From Apostichopus japonicus (taxonomy: Eukaryota > Echinodermata > Holothuroidea > Aspidochirotida > Stichopodidae), in assembly GCF_037975245.1 (NCBI RefSeq), contig NC_092580.1, positions 1,461,501-1,521,500 on the forward strand: DNA of 60,000 nt. The letters are read 5' to 3'. The notes beneath the pieces were generated by a model. The model worked only from the letters and a program-made list of their open reading frames with translations. It did not search any database and was not told the DNA's origin. This document shows, piece by piece, positions 37,401 through 52,400 of this stretch; the stretch's first letter is position 1; each line of letters begins with the position of its first letter. Position numbers and translations under genes: made by a program.

Positions 37401-40400
37401 ATAAAGTATATCATAAAATGTTCACAAAGCTGCAACTCAACCACAATGCAAGACAAGAGGGTAATCCATGGAGTTGCAGACCTCATCCACATTATGATGG
37501 AATGGATCTACATTGATATTTGACCTAGACCCTTAAAAACTACATAAGTACTATTTTAAAATATGTCCCATTATTCACTACATGTCCTTTTACCTGATCC
37601 TAAATGCCTGAATCTGTCCTATGTTAAAAATGTTCTCATCACTCCATGGTGTGGTTCAATTACTTTCCTACATGTTGACAAGCAAAAAATGGATAGAACC
37701 CAATTTTTTAATTCTTGACCTCTGATGTCATCAATCACAAAGGGACAAGTTTTTACATGGTCATGCACCTACCCACCAAGTTTGAACTTGATAGTACTTA
37801 GGGTGGAGGAGGAGTTTGTGACACCTTGTTTTGCTCACTCACACGCTGACACCCACGCACACACTTCCTCACATTTCTGATGTGGGCTGAAGTACAATAT
37901 CTAATCTCCCTATACATTACATGTAGGGAGATGAGATAATATGATACCAAAACAAATCATCAGAGAGTTCACAATGTTAAGCTAAAAAAATACTGATTAC
38001 ATAGTTAACCTATAACCTATGACTGAATCTGAGGGCTCAACATATTACAGCTGCATATGACAAATCACTTTACAACTAATGCAAATATTTTCATTTTGTA
38101 CAGTTGATGCCAAGAGTACAGTGATTTAAAACCATCATGTATAAAAAGGTATTGATATAAGACTGCTGTGTACACATCTAAATGTGAACCAAGTTTAGCC
38201 ATTAGTACCCTCTACTTGGATACATGTAAAGTAATCTTACCAATCAGGTATATCTGAATATCCCAACATAGCTGAAAAAACAAACAAAAAAATACATGAC
38301 ACTGAAACATAACAAAGGCTGTTAATATCTTTTTATGAATGTGCAAACAGAACACTGAATTATCACACTCCAGTGGATGCTATCAGTTTTGCAAAGTGCT
38401 TGTCAATTAAAAAACAAATCTAGTTTGGAGAGTTACTTTATTACATCTAGCAATATCTAAGTTACTTTATTGCACCTAGCAAAATTGACGTTACTTTTTC
38501 ACATTTCACATCATGGCCCATTTCACATCACGTAAGTTACGATTCATACAACAATTTAGGCAATTAAACTATGCTTTATCTGTTCAACACCATGTGATGC
38601 AGATTTAAACTATCTCAGTGGCCCATTAAATTTATTATTTATCCATTCCAAAGTAAAATTAAAACGACACATTTCCTTTGCTAGCTGTGACAGCGCCCTC
38701 AATGTCACGCAAGTTACGCAGATATTTCAAAATGTAGATTTTTTTGAGGACGCTCAAAAATCCTGTGACGTAATGAGACAAAGTGAACCATTTTGTATCA
38801 GGGTTCATAACAAAGACATTGAAGTATACTATGGTATTAACATTATTAGCTGATATTCGACAGCCAAGTAGAATATCAGCTATGATTTACTGTCACGTAA
38901 GTTACAGTAAATTGGCCATGTAACTATGTCAAATAATCATATGAATGTCAACTTCATTTGCTTCAGTTTCATTCACTGTGTGAATTTTCATCCAACTTTA
39001 ACATCATGTTTAGAACTTATGTGACATTTGAGAGACACATCTCATTTTAAGGTTTGTCAAACAGCAGATTCCTAAATTGTATTACAATTCAAGTTAATAA
39101 GCAATATTCTCATGATTGGTATTCAATGAATGTTCATGTAAATTATTGAATTATCAGACACTGCTATAAAGGATAACTAGTTAACTATTGAACATGCACC
39201 TTCCTTTCACATCCTGAACAGTTTTATCTAATAATATTATGTGAATAGAAATGACTTGTACAAGTACTATCAAATTTGGTTGACTATACCCAACAGTTTA
39301 GACATACACTGTACAGTTCAAACTAGGCTACTTATAAAACAATCTTGTAACTTATGTGATGTCACGTAAGTTATATAGTTTATGTGTCTATTGCTAACCA
39401 AAAAAATGTAGAAATGATCATTTATATTGATCATGAAGTTCAACATACTGAAGTAGCTTTACAACAGAACTGCTTCTATTTTAATATGTGATACCTAGGC
39501 TTGCAGAAAAACCTAACTTTTTGTCATGCAAGTTACACTCCTGTTTTGGAATTTTTCATTCTTATTTGTGAAAAAAATAAGGAGTTGTTAAATTATAAAA
39601 CTAAGAATTCATTGACAGATAGTCCCATCATAGTAAGAGTTCAATATCAGATCACTTGGTCTATTTATCATGAGGTTTTCAAATCGCTAAAAGTTTATCT
39701 GCAAATCAGCACTTTAAAAAGCATATGATTTCGTGATAATGAATTTATCATAACTGATTTGTGTTTTTAAATGAAATTACAATAAATTGAGCCTGAAAGC
39801 TCAGACACCATGCTACAGCACTAAAATAATTTGGCTGCCCAATCATGGCTGTTTAAGGTTTGTGCCTCAGGACCACTTGCCATGGAATGGCCCTACTACT
39901 CCAGATAGGTTTCATGTTTGCATACTAACCTGCAATATTACAAACAGGATTACGTACTGCACACGCTTTGTAGAATTCCTGAGGCACAATAGAAAACAAA
40001 GTTGTATGGTCAGAGAACCAGTAAGAATAACAATTTAAACTATTAAAATTGTAAATGTGAAATGTTATCATCACTGCAGACATCAATCAACATAAGATAA
40101 ATATTTGAGATAAACACCAGCAAGTTGAAATAGTAAGCATAACTGGAGCAACTTCATTTTTATATATCAATTAGGTTTGTTTAACTTACTGACATATTGT
40201 AACAATTGCTAGCTACAATTATGTATTTACTTGGATAGGAAACTCTTTCAATGCTTTTAGCAACAAACTGTGAATCCTATTTGAGACTGTTAATGCTCTT
40301 GAAAAATTTGGAAAAATTACAGAAATGTCTTCTCTCTTTAGGAAAATTCATTGCTTATCCCTAGTAGGGCCAAAAAACATAAGAGAAAAACAATGATTGG

Positions 40401-43400
40401 GTCAGGAAATCAAGAGGAATTTATTTTAAATATTTTCTATTTCATGCCAGAAGTTTTACTTTGGTAATCAAGACCTCTTGGAAACAAGCGCTGTCTTCAT
40501 CACACCACAAAATGGAAGAGTATTTATTCATCCATGTCCTTGTTCTTTTTGACAAGGAATCTCTGACTTAATTATAGCGTAATTTTAACATAAATGACAT
40601 TACCTCCATTAATAATTTTATAACGGTTATTTGAATAGTGTGACGATCTTAATAACAGGTAGCTGTTACTTCGCAGCTGGTGCTTCACAACCTACATCGT
40701 TATCCAATACGTAACCATGGCTACATACTTACTGGATACTGGCCAATCATATGAAGTGACAGAAAGCCTCCATGTGAACCTCCTGTCACCATAACTCTCT
40801 TAGGATCACCATAGCCTTCATTTAGAGCATGCTTTGCCATAAGCTGGAGGTTAAAATAAGAAACTGAATCAAATAGCTACTCATAACCAAACAGCTACAC
40901 AACAAGCCAATGTCTGTATCATCCATGTCTTAGCAAACACATGTTTGACAATCAGAGCATAAGCATCCGATAATCACACAATCCGCACAAAAACAGGTCA
41001 TCAGCAACTGTACATAGATTGTTCGAAAATAGTTGTTCAAATTAATACCAAGTGATAACTTTCTCACATAGATATCCACAAGTCTAAAACCAAACAGGTA
41101 CTGAGAATTACGAGCTCAGTCACCCTGTAAATATTCTAATTTCATTTCATGGGAAGACTGACGCCGTGATAAAATGTCACCATTAAACATGACACTAAAT
41201 TCAGAGGTATGCTGGTGGAATGAAAATGTTGTTTGCAGAGGTAAATCAGTGATGTGTAAGTTTTTATCAATTCTGTTTATTATAAGATGGATTTTTCAGA
41301 AATTCAAAATAAGTTTAAAAGTCTGTTTGTTGTAATAGTGCGTGATTAATTAAATTTGACAAGTTGATTTCTAAAAACTATGCAAAATACTTTCAGAGTA
41401 GTCTCATGCATTTAAAAGTAGAAATTTTAAGTAGCATGTCAACTAGCCATCACAGAGATATCGATATTAATAATTTACATCTAGAATCACACAAATTGAA
41501 ATCTAAGATTATGAACAGTTAGCATGCCATATTACTGCTTTGTACACTTGCTAGTTGCTACTGTAGCAGGGAGCTATTATAGCCACTGTTACTATTTTCT
41601 TCTCCAAGTGGTTAGACTCCTTCACTTGTATTGGTAACTGTGTCATGTACATAGGGCATTGACTTTCTCATTGATAATGTCTATGCACAAAACTGTCAAT
41701 TCTTTGCAGACACAGAAAATGGTGAAAATGAACTCACATGAACATCACCTACATCTTGAGTACCAACTTTCCCAGGAAGAGAGAAAATAGCATCCTGGCC
41801 AAACCCTGTAGAGCCCCTGTAGTTGACTGTAAAGCAAAAAGCTTTGGTAAATTTACAAGACACTTATTGATTGACTTAAACTATGAAAAGTAACTTGTTA
41901 TACACTGACAAACATGTGATATTGAAACAATTACCTTCTTAATTTAGGGTTGAAAATTATTTTTGAGTAATAAAAATCGTATCTTTTCATTTCTTCAAAC
42001 TTGGTACAAAAATGCTCCATGATGAAAACTTGTGTACTGTAGACCTTAAGAACATAAAATCAAAGGTAAAATTAAGTGCTAAATCCTCCCAACACTATAA
42101 CTCCAAGTGGAAACATTGAACTGACTAGCAACCTGCACAGGTTACATGGGTAGGTCAAGTACTATCACATTAGGTGCATACCGTTGTAACTCAGGTGAAA
42201 GGTCAAGTTATCAAAGGTCAAATGCTTAATATTAGTGCTTATTTATGTCAAATTCTTCTTTACTGCTTGACAAATATCCTTCAAATATGATAGGAAACTT
42301 ACAACATGATGGGGGCTTGTGCCTTGAAGATCTTCAGACTGTAAGGTCAGAGAGCTCAAAGGTTGAATGAAACGATACGTAACGTTTTGCTTTGAATTCC
42401 ATCGAGTTTCACTGTCAAACCTAGACACCCCATATCAAATGTAAACTTTCATTTAATGAGGGCACTAGTGGAACAAGGCAAGCTTAAGAAAAACGCATAG
42501 AAGTTAATCTGTCATGCCACGGAATCAGTGACACACTTATTGGCACTGCTTGATTTGCAATTAGTAGTAGTGGAAATACACTTTAGATGTAAAGAGTGAT
42601 GCTTCAATACTTACCGCATATTACTGCATAATTAAGTCTGCATAGAAAGACTGGCATTACGAGGTAAGAAGCGACAATTGATGAGTGAGGGCCACCTAAG
42701 GGAAGAAAGGATGCACTGACTTTATACAAATGAGAAAATGCACATGTTGAATCTCTTTATGAATTGTTAACTGACCGTTTCTTTATATCGAGTTCCTTTC
42801 AGTTTATGTAGCAATGCTACCATAAAAGATGTACGTAGACCATATCTGGTAGTATCATACTCAAATCTACAAGCTGAATGAAACTTAACAACTATTATCC
42901 GATCAATTAATAACAATAGTTGAAGTGATATTGAAAACTGCAACATACTGGTAGACTTAATATAAAACCAGTTAAACTGTCTGCTAACAAACAGTGTTTG
43001 GAATTAACATTCGTAACTTCATTATTACAGGAATATTTTGGTAAGTATACTGTTCATTATTATTTATGGAATATCATTACCTCTATTTCTTACTGCATAA
43101 AATTTGGCACAACAGGCAATTTATATCAACAGGTCGATATAATGTATAATATATATGTCCTGAGATTGACAGAATGGACAAGAGAAAAATGATTTATGTT
43201 CAAAAACAATTTTATTTCAGAAAACAAGAAATAATTGACCAGCAATTCTTTCACTCAAATCTAGAGTACTTTATAACTTACCATGAGGGAAAACGATCAA
43301 TGGAGGTTGTTGCTCTTGTCCGATGGATGCAGTAGGTGCAAACATGATACCTTCCACATCTAATCCATCTAAGAAAATGTATATAACAGCAATAACAAAA

Positions 43401-46400
43401 CAGCATTTCTTACATGTCCTGAGTAAACATAGTGTTCATCTTTAAGTATGCTTTCAGACACATTTTTCTAGTTCCTCATATAGATTTAGTGAAAAATCTA
43501 AACTACATATTTACTACACATAATAAGACTTCCTGCTGGACAGTTTGCATGTATAACCAATGTGACTATGAATTTAAAAATGATGAAAGTTAATAGAATC
43601 AAACATATCTACATAAAATATGAACATGACTCAAACTACAAATAGGGGTATGGCATCAACTTAAACCTGATTGAGGAAGGCTGAACACTTTCCAAGAGAC
43701 ATCTGTGAACTCCATCTTGTTGTCTGAGAGCACAAACCAATCCAAACCTCCTGATGCATTCACCTGTGAGGTATCACATATAACCTGTCAATGAAATCAA
43801 AGTAAAGTGCTTAAGTCCATATCACAACTAAAACTATTGTAAGGTTCTATAGTGACTGAATTAAAAACAATTTGAAAAACGAAAGAAGTACATACTGAAA
43901 ACAAATAAATTCTTGTTCTTCTGGCAGAAATATCAAGAAAGCATTTAAGCAAGACCCAAGAATCATTGCATCAAGAGAGTACTTTGATTAATGGAAGGTA
44001 GCAACCAATTCCAGTCAGTTTTTGAAATCTTCATAAAGGTCTCAAGCTCAGGTAAACCACATATAAGAGAGACTGTAATTACTAATCTGATTGTAAAGCA
44101 GAATACTTTCAGGTAGTCCATGGAGACAAGTTAAACTAACATTTGACCTATTTATATTACTTCATCTTACTGTTCTGTGTATATGATTGCAAAACTGAAA
44201 TAGGCATGACCTCAGTTTTGAATATTGTCCGGAATCATATCAATTCCTTTCTTTCTAAAGTGCACACTAAACATCCTTCAAAATAGCCCTCTTACTGACC
44301 AACGCGTATGACTCATCCCCTTGACCGAAAATCCTGTGGCTCTGTGCGGGCAAGTTGGTTGGACTATTCCATTCATCAGGGGGGTCTTAAACGGTGTTTC
44401 TATATAATTAGGATTGCATTAGATAAATAAATTGGTACTTACTTGCTTCAACATTTAATGATGCATATTCTACGGTAATTTTCTTGAAAATAATATTAAG
44501 TTCGATAAAATATGACGTTTTGAAAGCGAATCTCGGCTGTGGCGTTGTAGGTGAACACTGTGCATTGCGTGGCTGTACCCTATTGCAGAGTATAGGATAC
44601 ACATATTACGTAACGGCGTGCCCACCGAAGAAAGCGAAACTTATATTTTTCTTAGAAGACATTCGATTGGACTGTACTTGGTCCGATTGAAGATAGTGAC
44701 CAAAATGAATTTAACATCAATTTAAAGTTAAGAAATAATCCTTTCCAAAACCGCTTGAACTAAATTTGTCAATGAATATTCAAGAGGATGGTTAGGCAAA
44801 CAAAGTACGGCTATCAAATGGTGATTTTCTTTAGTATTTACTGTGTGTTATCAATGAGGATTTTGAGTTCGATATTTATTAACCTTGCATCGTAAATCAC
44901 CCAATTCCGATGGAAATTTGAACTGTAATGTTAAGAAAATAACAGAATTTGAGAGACAACACATTTCTCTGTTTAGTGCCGTTTGAACTAAGTTTTTTCG
45001 GTATTAACTTTTCACGTTATGGCTGTAGGAAAATGGTCTATATGGTAAAGTCATAGGCCTAAAACTGCGGCGATCGAACTCAGTTCGCGTGCCGCACAGG
45101 GAATGGCGCTAAGGAATTGATATTACAACATTTTAGACGTGCCTTACCCAAAAGGACAACATAAATTTCTGTTACAGTTTCACCTTTGTTTAAGACTTCA
45201 AACTTACTTCTGATGAAAGAATATTACTTAATAAAACTTCCTTATTCTATATGTAAATGCAGTGGGTCACCGGAAATACTTCTTTGTTGTTTAGCAATGC
45301 TTTACCTGAATTCAAATGTATGATGTTATGCATAAAATTGCATTAGCATTCTACCTTCAAAAGGCTTTTGATTTGTAATGAAAAAGGGGTCATTTCAGTT
45401 CATGTTCAACAACTAGCCCCCCCCCCTGCCACTCCCCCAATCCCCTCCACAAATCTACCAGTTCTGACCTCATCTTATTATCTATGTTAAAATATCCCTT
45501 GTTTCTTTCCAAATAAAATATAATAACAATGATAAAAATCATAGTAAAACATCATTGGGGAGGTTTCCTATGCCCGTTCCGTTTCATGTTAAACAATGAA
45601 AAACTCAGTAACTAGTTTTCTGAATCGACTTACAGACTGATTGTAAATACACAAAGATTCACTTTCCCTCATAAAGAGTTACTAGATGCACCAGCTAAAT
45701 ACTTCAGCATGAATGAATAAATGAAACTCACCATCTGACCAGACTTATTTGGAGAGGCTCGTTTCACCAGCAACAAATTCCCTGAAACATCAATCACTGT
45801 CCACGATGGATATGTTTCATTTCTGGTGATCAATGTCTCTTGTTTCGTTGATGTATTAATGGAAACTATTTTCTGTAACCAAACGTCAGATTTGAAGTGT
45901 CAAATGCTTACCAAACTCCTCAACACAAAAAGTAAATAACAAGGCAGTGACAAACTTTTAGACCCAAGTGAGGTAAAACATGGTATCAAATGAACAAGAT
46001 GGAAGGAATTGCCAGTGAGGAGGGTGCTCTGGAGCTATATGCAGGATATGGCAGCCTTTGAAGTATTTTACCCCTGGCTATGGATAGCACATACTAGACT
46101 AACACATAAGTACCCCATAAATCTTTCTTACCTGTGTGCTATGCCAAATAGTGTCCAAAAATACAGTTTGATGATCACCTGCCCAGCATCTCAATGGAAG
46201 ATTTACAAGAAAGAGTCCAGGAAAAGAGTTCCGATCTTTGGCCCTGTTAACTATATCAATAATGACTGATGATGTTTGACTTGTCCAATCATACTGAAAT
46301 AGAAACCAGAGAGCAGCAAAAGTCTTTAGTAATTTTAATATCTTGTAACAGTGGAAGATTTTCAAGTAATTACCACTAATGGCATAATGTAATCAGCACA

Positions 46401-49400
46401 TTTCTTACACTCCTGTGGTCCTGAACATAAAAGTCATCCAAACTTGACATTTGGTGTTACTGTTTACAAGGTTTCTTGTATTGGTACTTTAGTCTTCTGT
46501 TAAACTCAAATGACCTTTGACATCCACAGGTAACCATAGTTACTTTTCATTTAGCAAGGTTGATCAACATGCCACATCTAACATTCATCCAAGCACTCCT
46601 TTTGAAGGAATAATATTTACGAGTTTTTAAGATATTGACCTTCGTTGATATCGAATGACATTCCTCCTTCAAAAAAACATAAATTATACAGTTTTTGTTC
46701 TCCCTACCATGGATCTACACATCACACCTCATGAAATCCATTCATGTTTTCCTCTTTGGGTTCACAATTCTATCAACCTATTAACTCTGGTGGCTTCAAA
46801 TGGCCTTCGATCTCTACAAAACATAAATGGCTTCTTATACTTACTAAAGTGATTGCACTCACCAACTATGAGGTTCACTCAAGATTTTGGTTTTCAGTTA
46901 TATTGTTTACATAATTTAATAATAATAATAATAATAAATGAGACTTATAAAGCGCCAAATCAGTAAACAAAACTCACTGCTCAAGGCACTTTACAAAGAA
47001 AGTAAATTAATTTACAAAAGAACAAGTGAAAAAATGGGTCTTAAGTAGACTTTTGAAAGTAGAAAGTTTATAGCATGTTCGAATGTGATCTGGTGACTTG
47101 TTCCAGAGATAAGACCCAGAGTATTCGAAGCTTCTGTAACCATAGGTCTTCAATCGTGGTTTTGGGACAGTTAAATACAGTTTGTTGGAGGAACAAAGTG
47201 TGCAAGTCTTTGACCCCCTGGTGGCCTTAAGTGGACTTTGATTCCAAGTTACTATCTTAGAGATACATCTAAGCTTTACTTTCATATTTATCAAGTTTAC
47301 AGTAATACTAAAGTAGTGGATGCAAAAACCAACTGTGATGTTCATACAGGTTTAACTATTGGAGTTACAACATTTGAAAGGTTTTCAGAATTTGAGATCT
47401 GATAACCTCAGAAAGACCTTTCACCTCCCACATATGGAAACAGGCAATCTACTACAAGGCTAGTATTCCTTCAGGGGAGGGAGCATCACATCTAATTGTA
47501 GGATTAATCAACAAGTAGGCTTCAAAAGTGTGTGTGACAAAATATTTTGAAATTTTGTAATGTTTACTTACATGGTTAACATACTCTTGATTGGATACTT
47601 TTGGAACAAACTATGCATTTCGCTATATTGACAAGCCAAGTTTCATTTCTGACATTAACATTTTCAACTTTTCTTTTGAAAGCAATTAAAAAAATTAGCA
47701 ATCCATGGAGCTGCAGATCTGATCCCAAAAATTGGGTGTATGACCCAAATATAATCTGACTCACCAAGTTTAAAGTACATGGGCTTTGAATTTTACTAAC
47801 CACATGACCTTTGACATTTCATCTTAAATGCTCTTAGCTTTCATTCAAACAGTAATTCTACCTATATGGGTATGACACTTTCACCAAATTTGTCATCTGA
47901 CATGTACACAATAGCCAAAAAAACATTTTTTGCTTATTTAAAAATAAATTTCAAGCAATTTTGTTAAAGCAATCAACTTTAGCCAATGAAGAATCCTTTC
48001 AATTTTAAATGAAGTTTTCTGCACATTTCAGGTCATTTGTATTGTTGGTACAGGCAAACATTTAGTAAGGTGATATTCTGCATGGGTTTGAGGGTTTGGG
48101 CTAGTTAGTCATTTTGTTATACATATATGCCTAATGGCCAAGCTGCCTTTGTTACCTTTGACCCTATGATGTCATATGTCACATGACACTACATCCCATG
48201 GGCATGGGCATACCCACCAAGTTGAAATCCATAGCCATTATAGTTGCATTTGCAAAATGCTATTTCACACAAAGTTGGCATAGTTCGACCTTTGACCCTC
48301 CTTTGATCACATGACCTTTGGCATTTTAGAATAATGAATGAACTGTCAACATGTATTTCGACACTCTGTCTGATAGTCTGTTTTGATGGTGCCATATTGT
48401 CGTTTTGGTATATATATGTGTAATGGCCAAAATGCTCTCTTTTGGTTATTTTTCCTTTCACTGCTGATCTTTGACCCTATGATGTCATAAGTCAGGGTCA
48501 ACACTACTTCCCATGCCAATGCACACACACACCAAGTTTGAAGTCAATCCACTTTCAGTTCAGGACATTGTTTGGTCATATACTACCATACTCAGGCCAT
48601 TTAACTGTCTTGTACTCAATGTAGGGAAGCTACTTGCCAAGTATCATGTCTGTCATAAATACTCAGACATGCACACACATGCCAAATGACTGACTAGGTA
48701 ACTTACTTGCAAGGTAAGTGACTGATACAATTATGAGTGATGCTACAAGCATCAGTATAGTACTGAAGATAACTAAAGCATAGATCTTGTATATTGATTG
48801 CATACCATCATGAGTTGCTTGCTATGAGTGATGCTACAAGCATCAGTATAGTACTGAAGATAACTAAGGCATAGATCTTCTATATTGATTGCATACCATC
48901 ATGAGTTGCTTGCTATGAGTGATGCTACAAGCATCAGTATAGTACTGAAGATAACTAAGGCATAGATCTTCTATATTGATTGCATACCATCATGAGCTGC
49001 TTGCAGTGTTGGTGTGGGCCTCCAACATCATTCTGTATGTAAACAAGCTTGGACTGGTCTGGACAGCAACGTGGAGAACGACAACACTTGTCAGTAGCAG
49101 ACAATAGGTCTTAATGATGAAATAAAGAAAAGAAGACAAAGCAGAATTTAAATGAGATAAAATATGGCTTCAATGGAGTACACTGTCATTCAGATCCTAA
49201 TGTGCATGATCGATAGTACTGTTTACAGACCTCTCAACCAATGTAGTACCATCACTTGAGAGCACTTACCCAGCATGCAACACACTGCAGGTATCTTTAC
49301 TCACAGACATGATGGACTGTGATTGACAAAGTAGGTTGTACTTTTGCAGTTTTTGCTGACATAGAACCATGTTTTAGAAAACACAAGTTGTTAGTTTGGA

Positions 49401-52400
49401 TTGAATGAATATATCAAATGATCTGTTCTACAAGAATTAAAAACCAATTTGTAGATACTACTAGTGATCAACTCATGGTAAAGCCATGCTACCAAAGATG
49501 TATATTTCAAATGATCTGTTCTACAAGAATTAAAAACCAATTTGTAGATACTACTAGTGATCAACTCATGGTAAAGCCATGCTACCAAAGATGTTTATTT
49601 CAAATGATCTGTTCTACAAGAATTAAAAACCAATATGTAGATACCACTAGTGATCAACTCATGGTAAAGCCATGCTACCAATGATGTATATTTCAAATGA
49701 TCTGTTCTACAAGAATTAAAAACCAATATGTAGATACAGTACTACTAGTGATCAACTAAGGTAAAGCGATGCTATCAAAAATCACAACAACAACTTGTCA
49801 AGTTTCGCAGTTCTATGAGAGTTGCATCAAAACATAGAATGTTTGGAAAGCCTTAATCATAATAACAGTATTAGGTATCACTTTGGTATTGCAGAGGGTT
49901 GTTGATCAATCCTTCTCAGCAAACCTCACCCCCCGCATGCTGATTTAACCCATGATGCAATATACATTAAATTAATATTTGCCCTTAAGCTGAGAAAATC
50001 AAAATGAAACTGCCTTTAGACTTACCACATTTTTTGCCTTCCAAACTGAGGTGAAAGATAGCTGACCTATTTACAATTGAAAGGAAATGAGATGTGAGGT
50101 GCAATAATACAACAAGTTTGTAAAGTCAACTGAGAAAACATTACTGTTACAGAGTTTGCATGTTGCATTTATAAATGTTTGACTGACTCACAATTACTCG
50201 AAAGACATTTGATAGTAGTTGACCCAAATGAATAAAGATTAGTGCAGCTTAGATATATTAAATGTAAGCTATACTATAATAGTTTACTTTGCAAACTGAA
50301 TATCCTTCCAAAAATTAAAATTACCTTCTCACTTAACTACAAGCTGTAACTTTATTACTCTGAAAAAAGAACATGCACATGCCCAATATGTAAATTGCCC
50401 ATGATCTCATATTTCAAACTTTTGAAGGACTGTCAATTTTGTCCTCTACCGATGCCTTCTGTAATCTGAGCATTTGGGATCAGCATATCACATTAAACAA
50501 CCAATTGTAAAATGTATTCAGCATTGTCCCAAAATCTACTAGACGTCACATAGTTATCAACCCTGGTCAACCTTATTTTTTCAATACCATTGCCACCCTG
50601 TTTTTTTGCACAATTGTGATATTTAATTGTCAAACTAAATCTTCAGTTATTAGATATATCTCTGTCTCTCCAAGCAACTATCAAACTCTTTCCATTGTGC
50701 TGGGCTTAAACTGAATACAAACTTTAGAGGCATAGGTCCCTCAAGATATACATCTGACATTCTGAGCAGATCAGCATGTGCACTCCAAGGTGACACAAAG
50801 TGCAATTAATGCACTTCTACTGCCTACAATTGGACATATCTGAGACCCCTCCATAATGAAGATAAGAGGGGGTTGGGGAAGAGTAAAATAGAAATTACAC
50901 AAAACCAAAAGCTAGCGAATGGAGAATCAGAAAACCACATGATTTAGTTAGTATGAAAACATTTCAATGTCAGTTACTCTGCACTTTGAGTGATCTGTGA
51001 GCTAGCCCTTACATCAATTCTTACCTACATATGTCAAGTTATTTCATGCTGTATTTTAAACAGTGATGTCAGTCTTTGACTTTGGTCGATCTCCACTGAC
51101 TCAAGACCTCTACCAATTTCAATGAGGATTTGATCTCACTTAGATTGAACTACATACTAATTTTGGACTTCACTCAAACTTTAATGTTGCAGTTATTGTG
51201 TTTACAAATTTTCAGACTTTGACCTCAAAAAGACCTTTGAACCTTCCAATTTCGATTTGGTCCTTGTACTCACTATAAAGGTTGATCTATTTAAGAAATA
51301 AAAAGTTCATCCAATCTTAACTTTTGCAGTTATCACATTTAAAAGGTTTTCAGTCTTTGACCTATGTTCAACCTCATGTGACACTTATCCTCCATGAATA
51401 AAAATATAGATCTTTTAACTCTCAAGGTGGATCTACACAAGTTCAACCTGAACTGATGTCCTTTGAGAAAATGTGTTTGCAATGTTTTCAGATTTGGCCC
51501 CTAATGTCCACAAATGACACTGCAAATAATGGGAGCTTGATGTCAATCACTATGTAGAAAGAACATTTTCAAAGATTTCAGACTCAGCTCTGGTTTGAAC
51601 TGAAATGATCTTGGCCGCATTTCCCACTTGTTCATTATTTAAGCAAGACTCAAATCGTCTAATACCCAGAGAGATAAGGAACTACTGTGACTGGCAGACT
51701 GCATCACTGCTTGTAATGTTAACTCTAAATCTATATCAAGTGAGTAACACATCTACTTAGTAATTCCCTAATTGATAGGCAATATGATCACTGTGATAAA
51801 CCTTCACATACTGAGGTTCATCATCACAAGATAGCCAACAAGTTTACTGATCCCTTGCCTTGATATATTATGCTGACTAGATTTTCACATTTTGATGTAG
51901 TTTGGTGATCTCAAATGATCTTTGACCTACTGTATTCAAGAGACAATAGGCTGCTTTTACATAATGGGACATAAGTGTATTACATATAAAATTTGTCCAA
52001 GCTTCCCCTCTGGAGATAATCATGTTTAGAAGTAAGGTGTTACAAACACACACAAACGCATACGCACACAGAAAGACCATTGCATAGGTTAAGATTATGA
52101 TCGAAACCAATAAGTCAGGCCAAGACACTGAAAATGTAATTAAGTTGAAATAATGACAAACTTTCCTGCCAAGATGATCACCAACATCAGAATTCTTCAC
52201 TCCCTTGCTTTTGAAGGGATCATATTTTTGGCATTTAGCATCAACAGGCTCCACTTACCTTCTGTTGTCACAGTAAATAGCTCCAAGTTTATAAGCCTCA
52301 TTGTACAATGCAGAAAAGATAATACCAGCATCTTGTGGTCCCCAAGTGGCCTAATTGGAATAAATGACAAACACATGACTACTAATTTAGTAGCTGCTTA

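Larger units (their letters stand above)
39979..42614. other. Three APEH-B introns without special content
   Basis: The intervals 39979-40732, 40844-41737 and 41827-42614 are AT-rich. I see no repeats of note and no RNA or protein gene in them besides the two APEH-B exons already listed. Confidence 0.5.

Noticed and set aside
45070-45105. GAGTTCGATCG on the minus strand, B-box-like
   Set aside because: No A box at the right distance and no acceptor stem; probably chance.
49391-49684. Frames of 65 and 88 codons on both strands
   Set aside because: A 93-bp tandem repeat keeps frames open by its length; there is no coding evidence.
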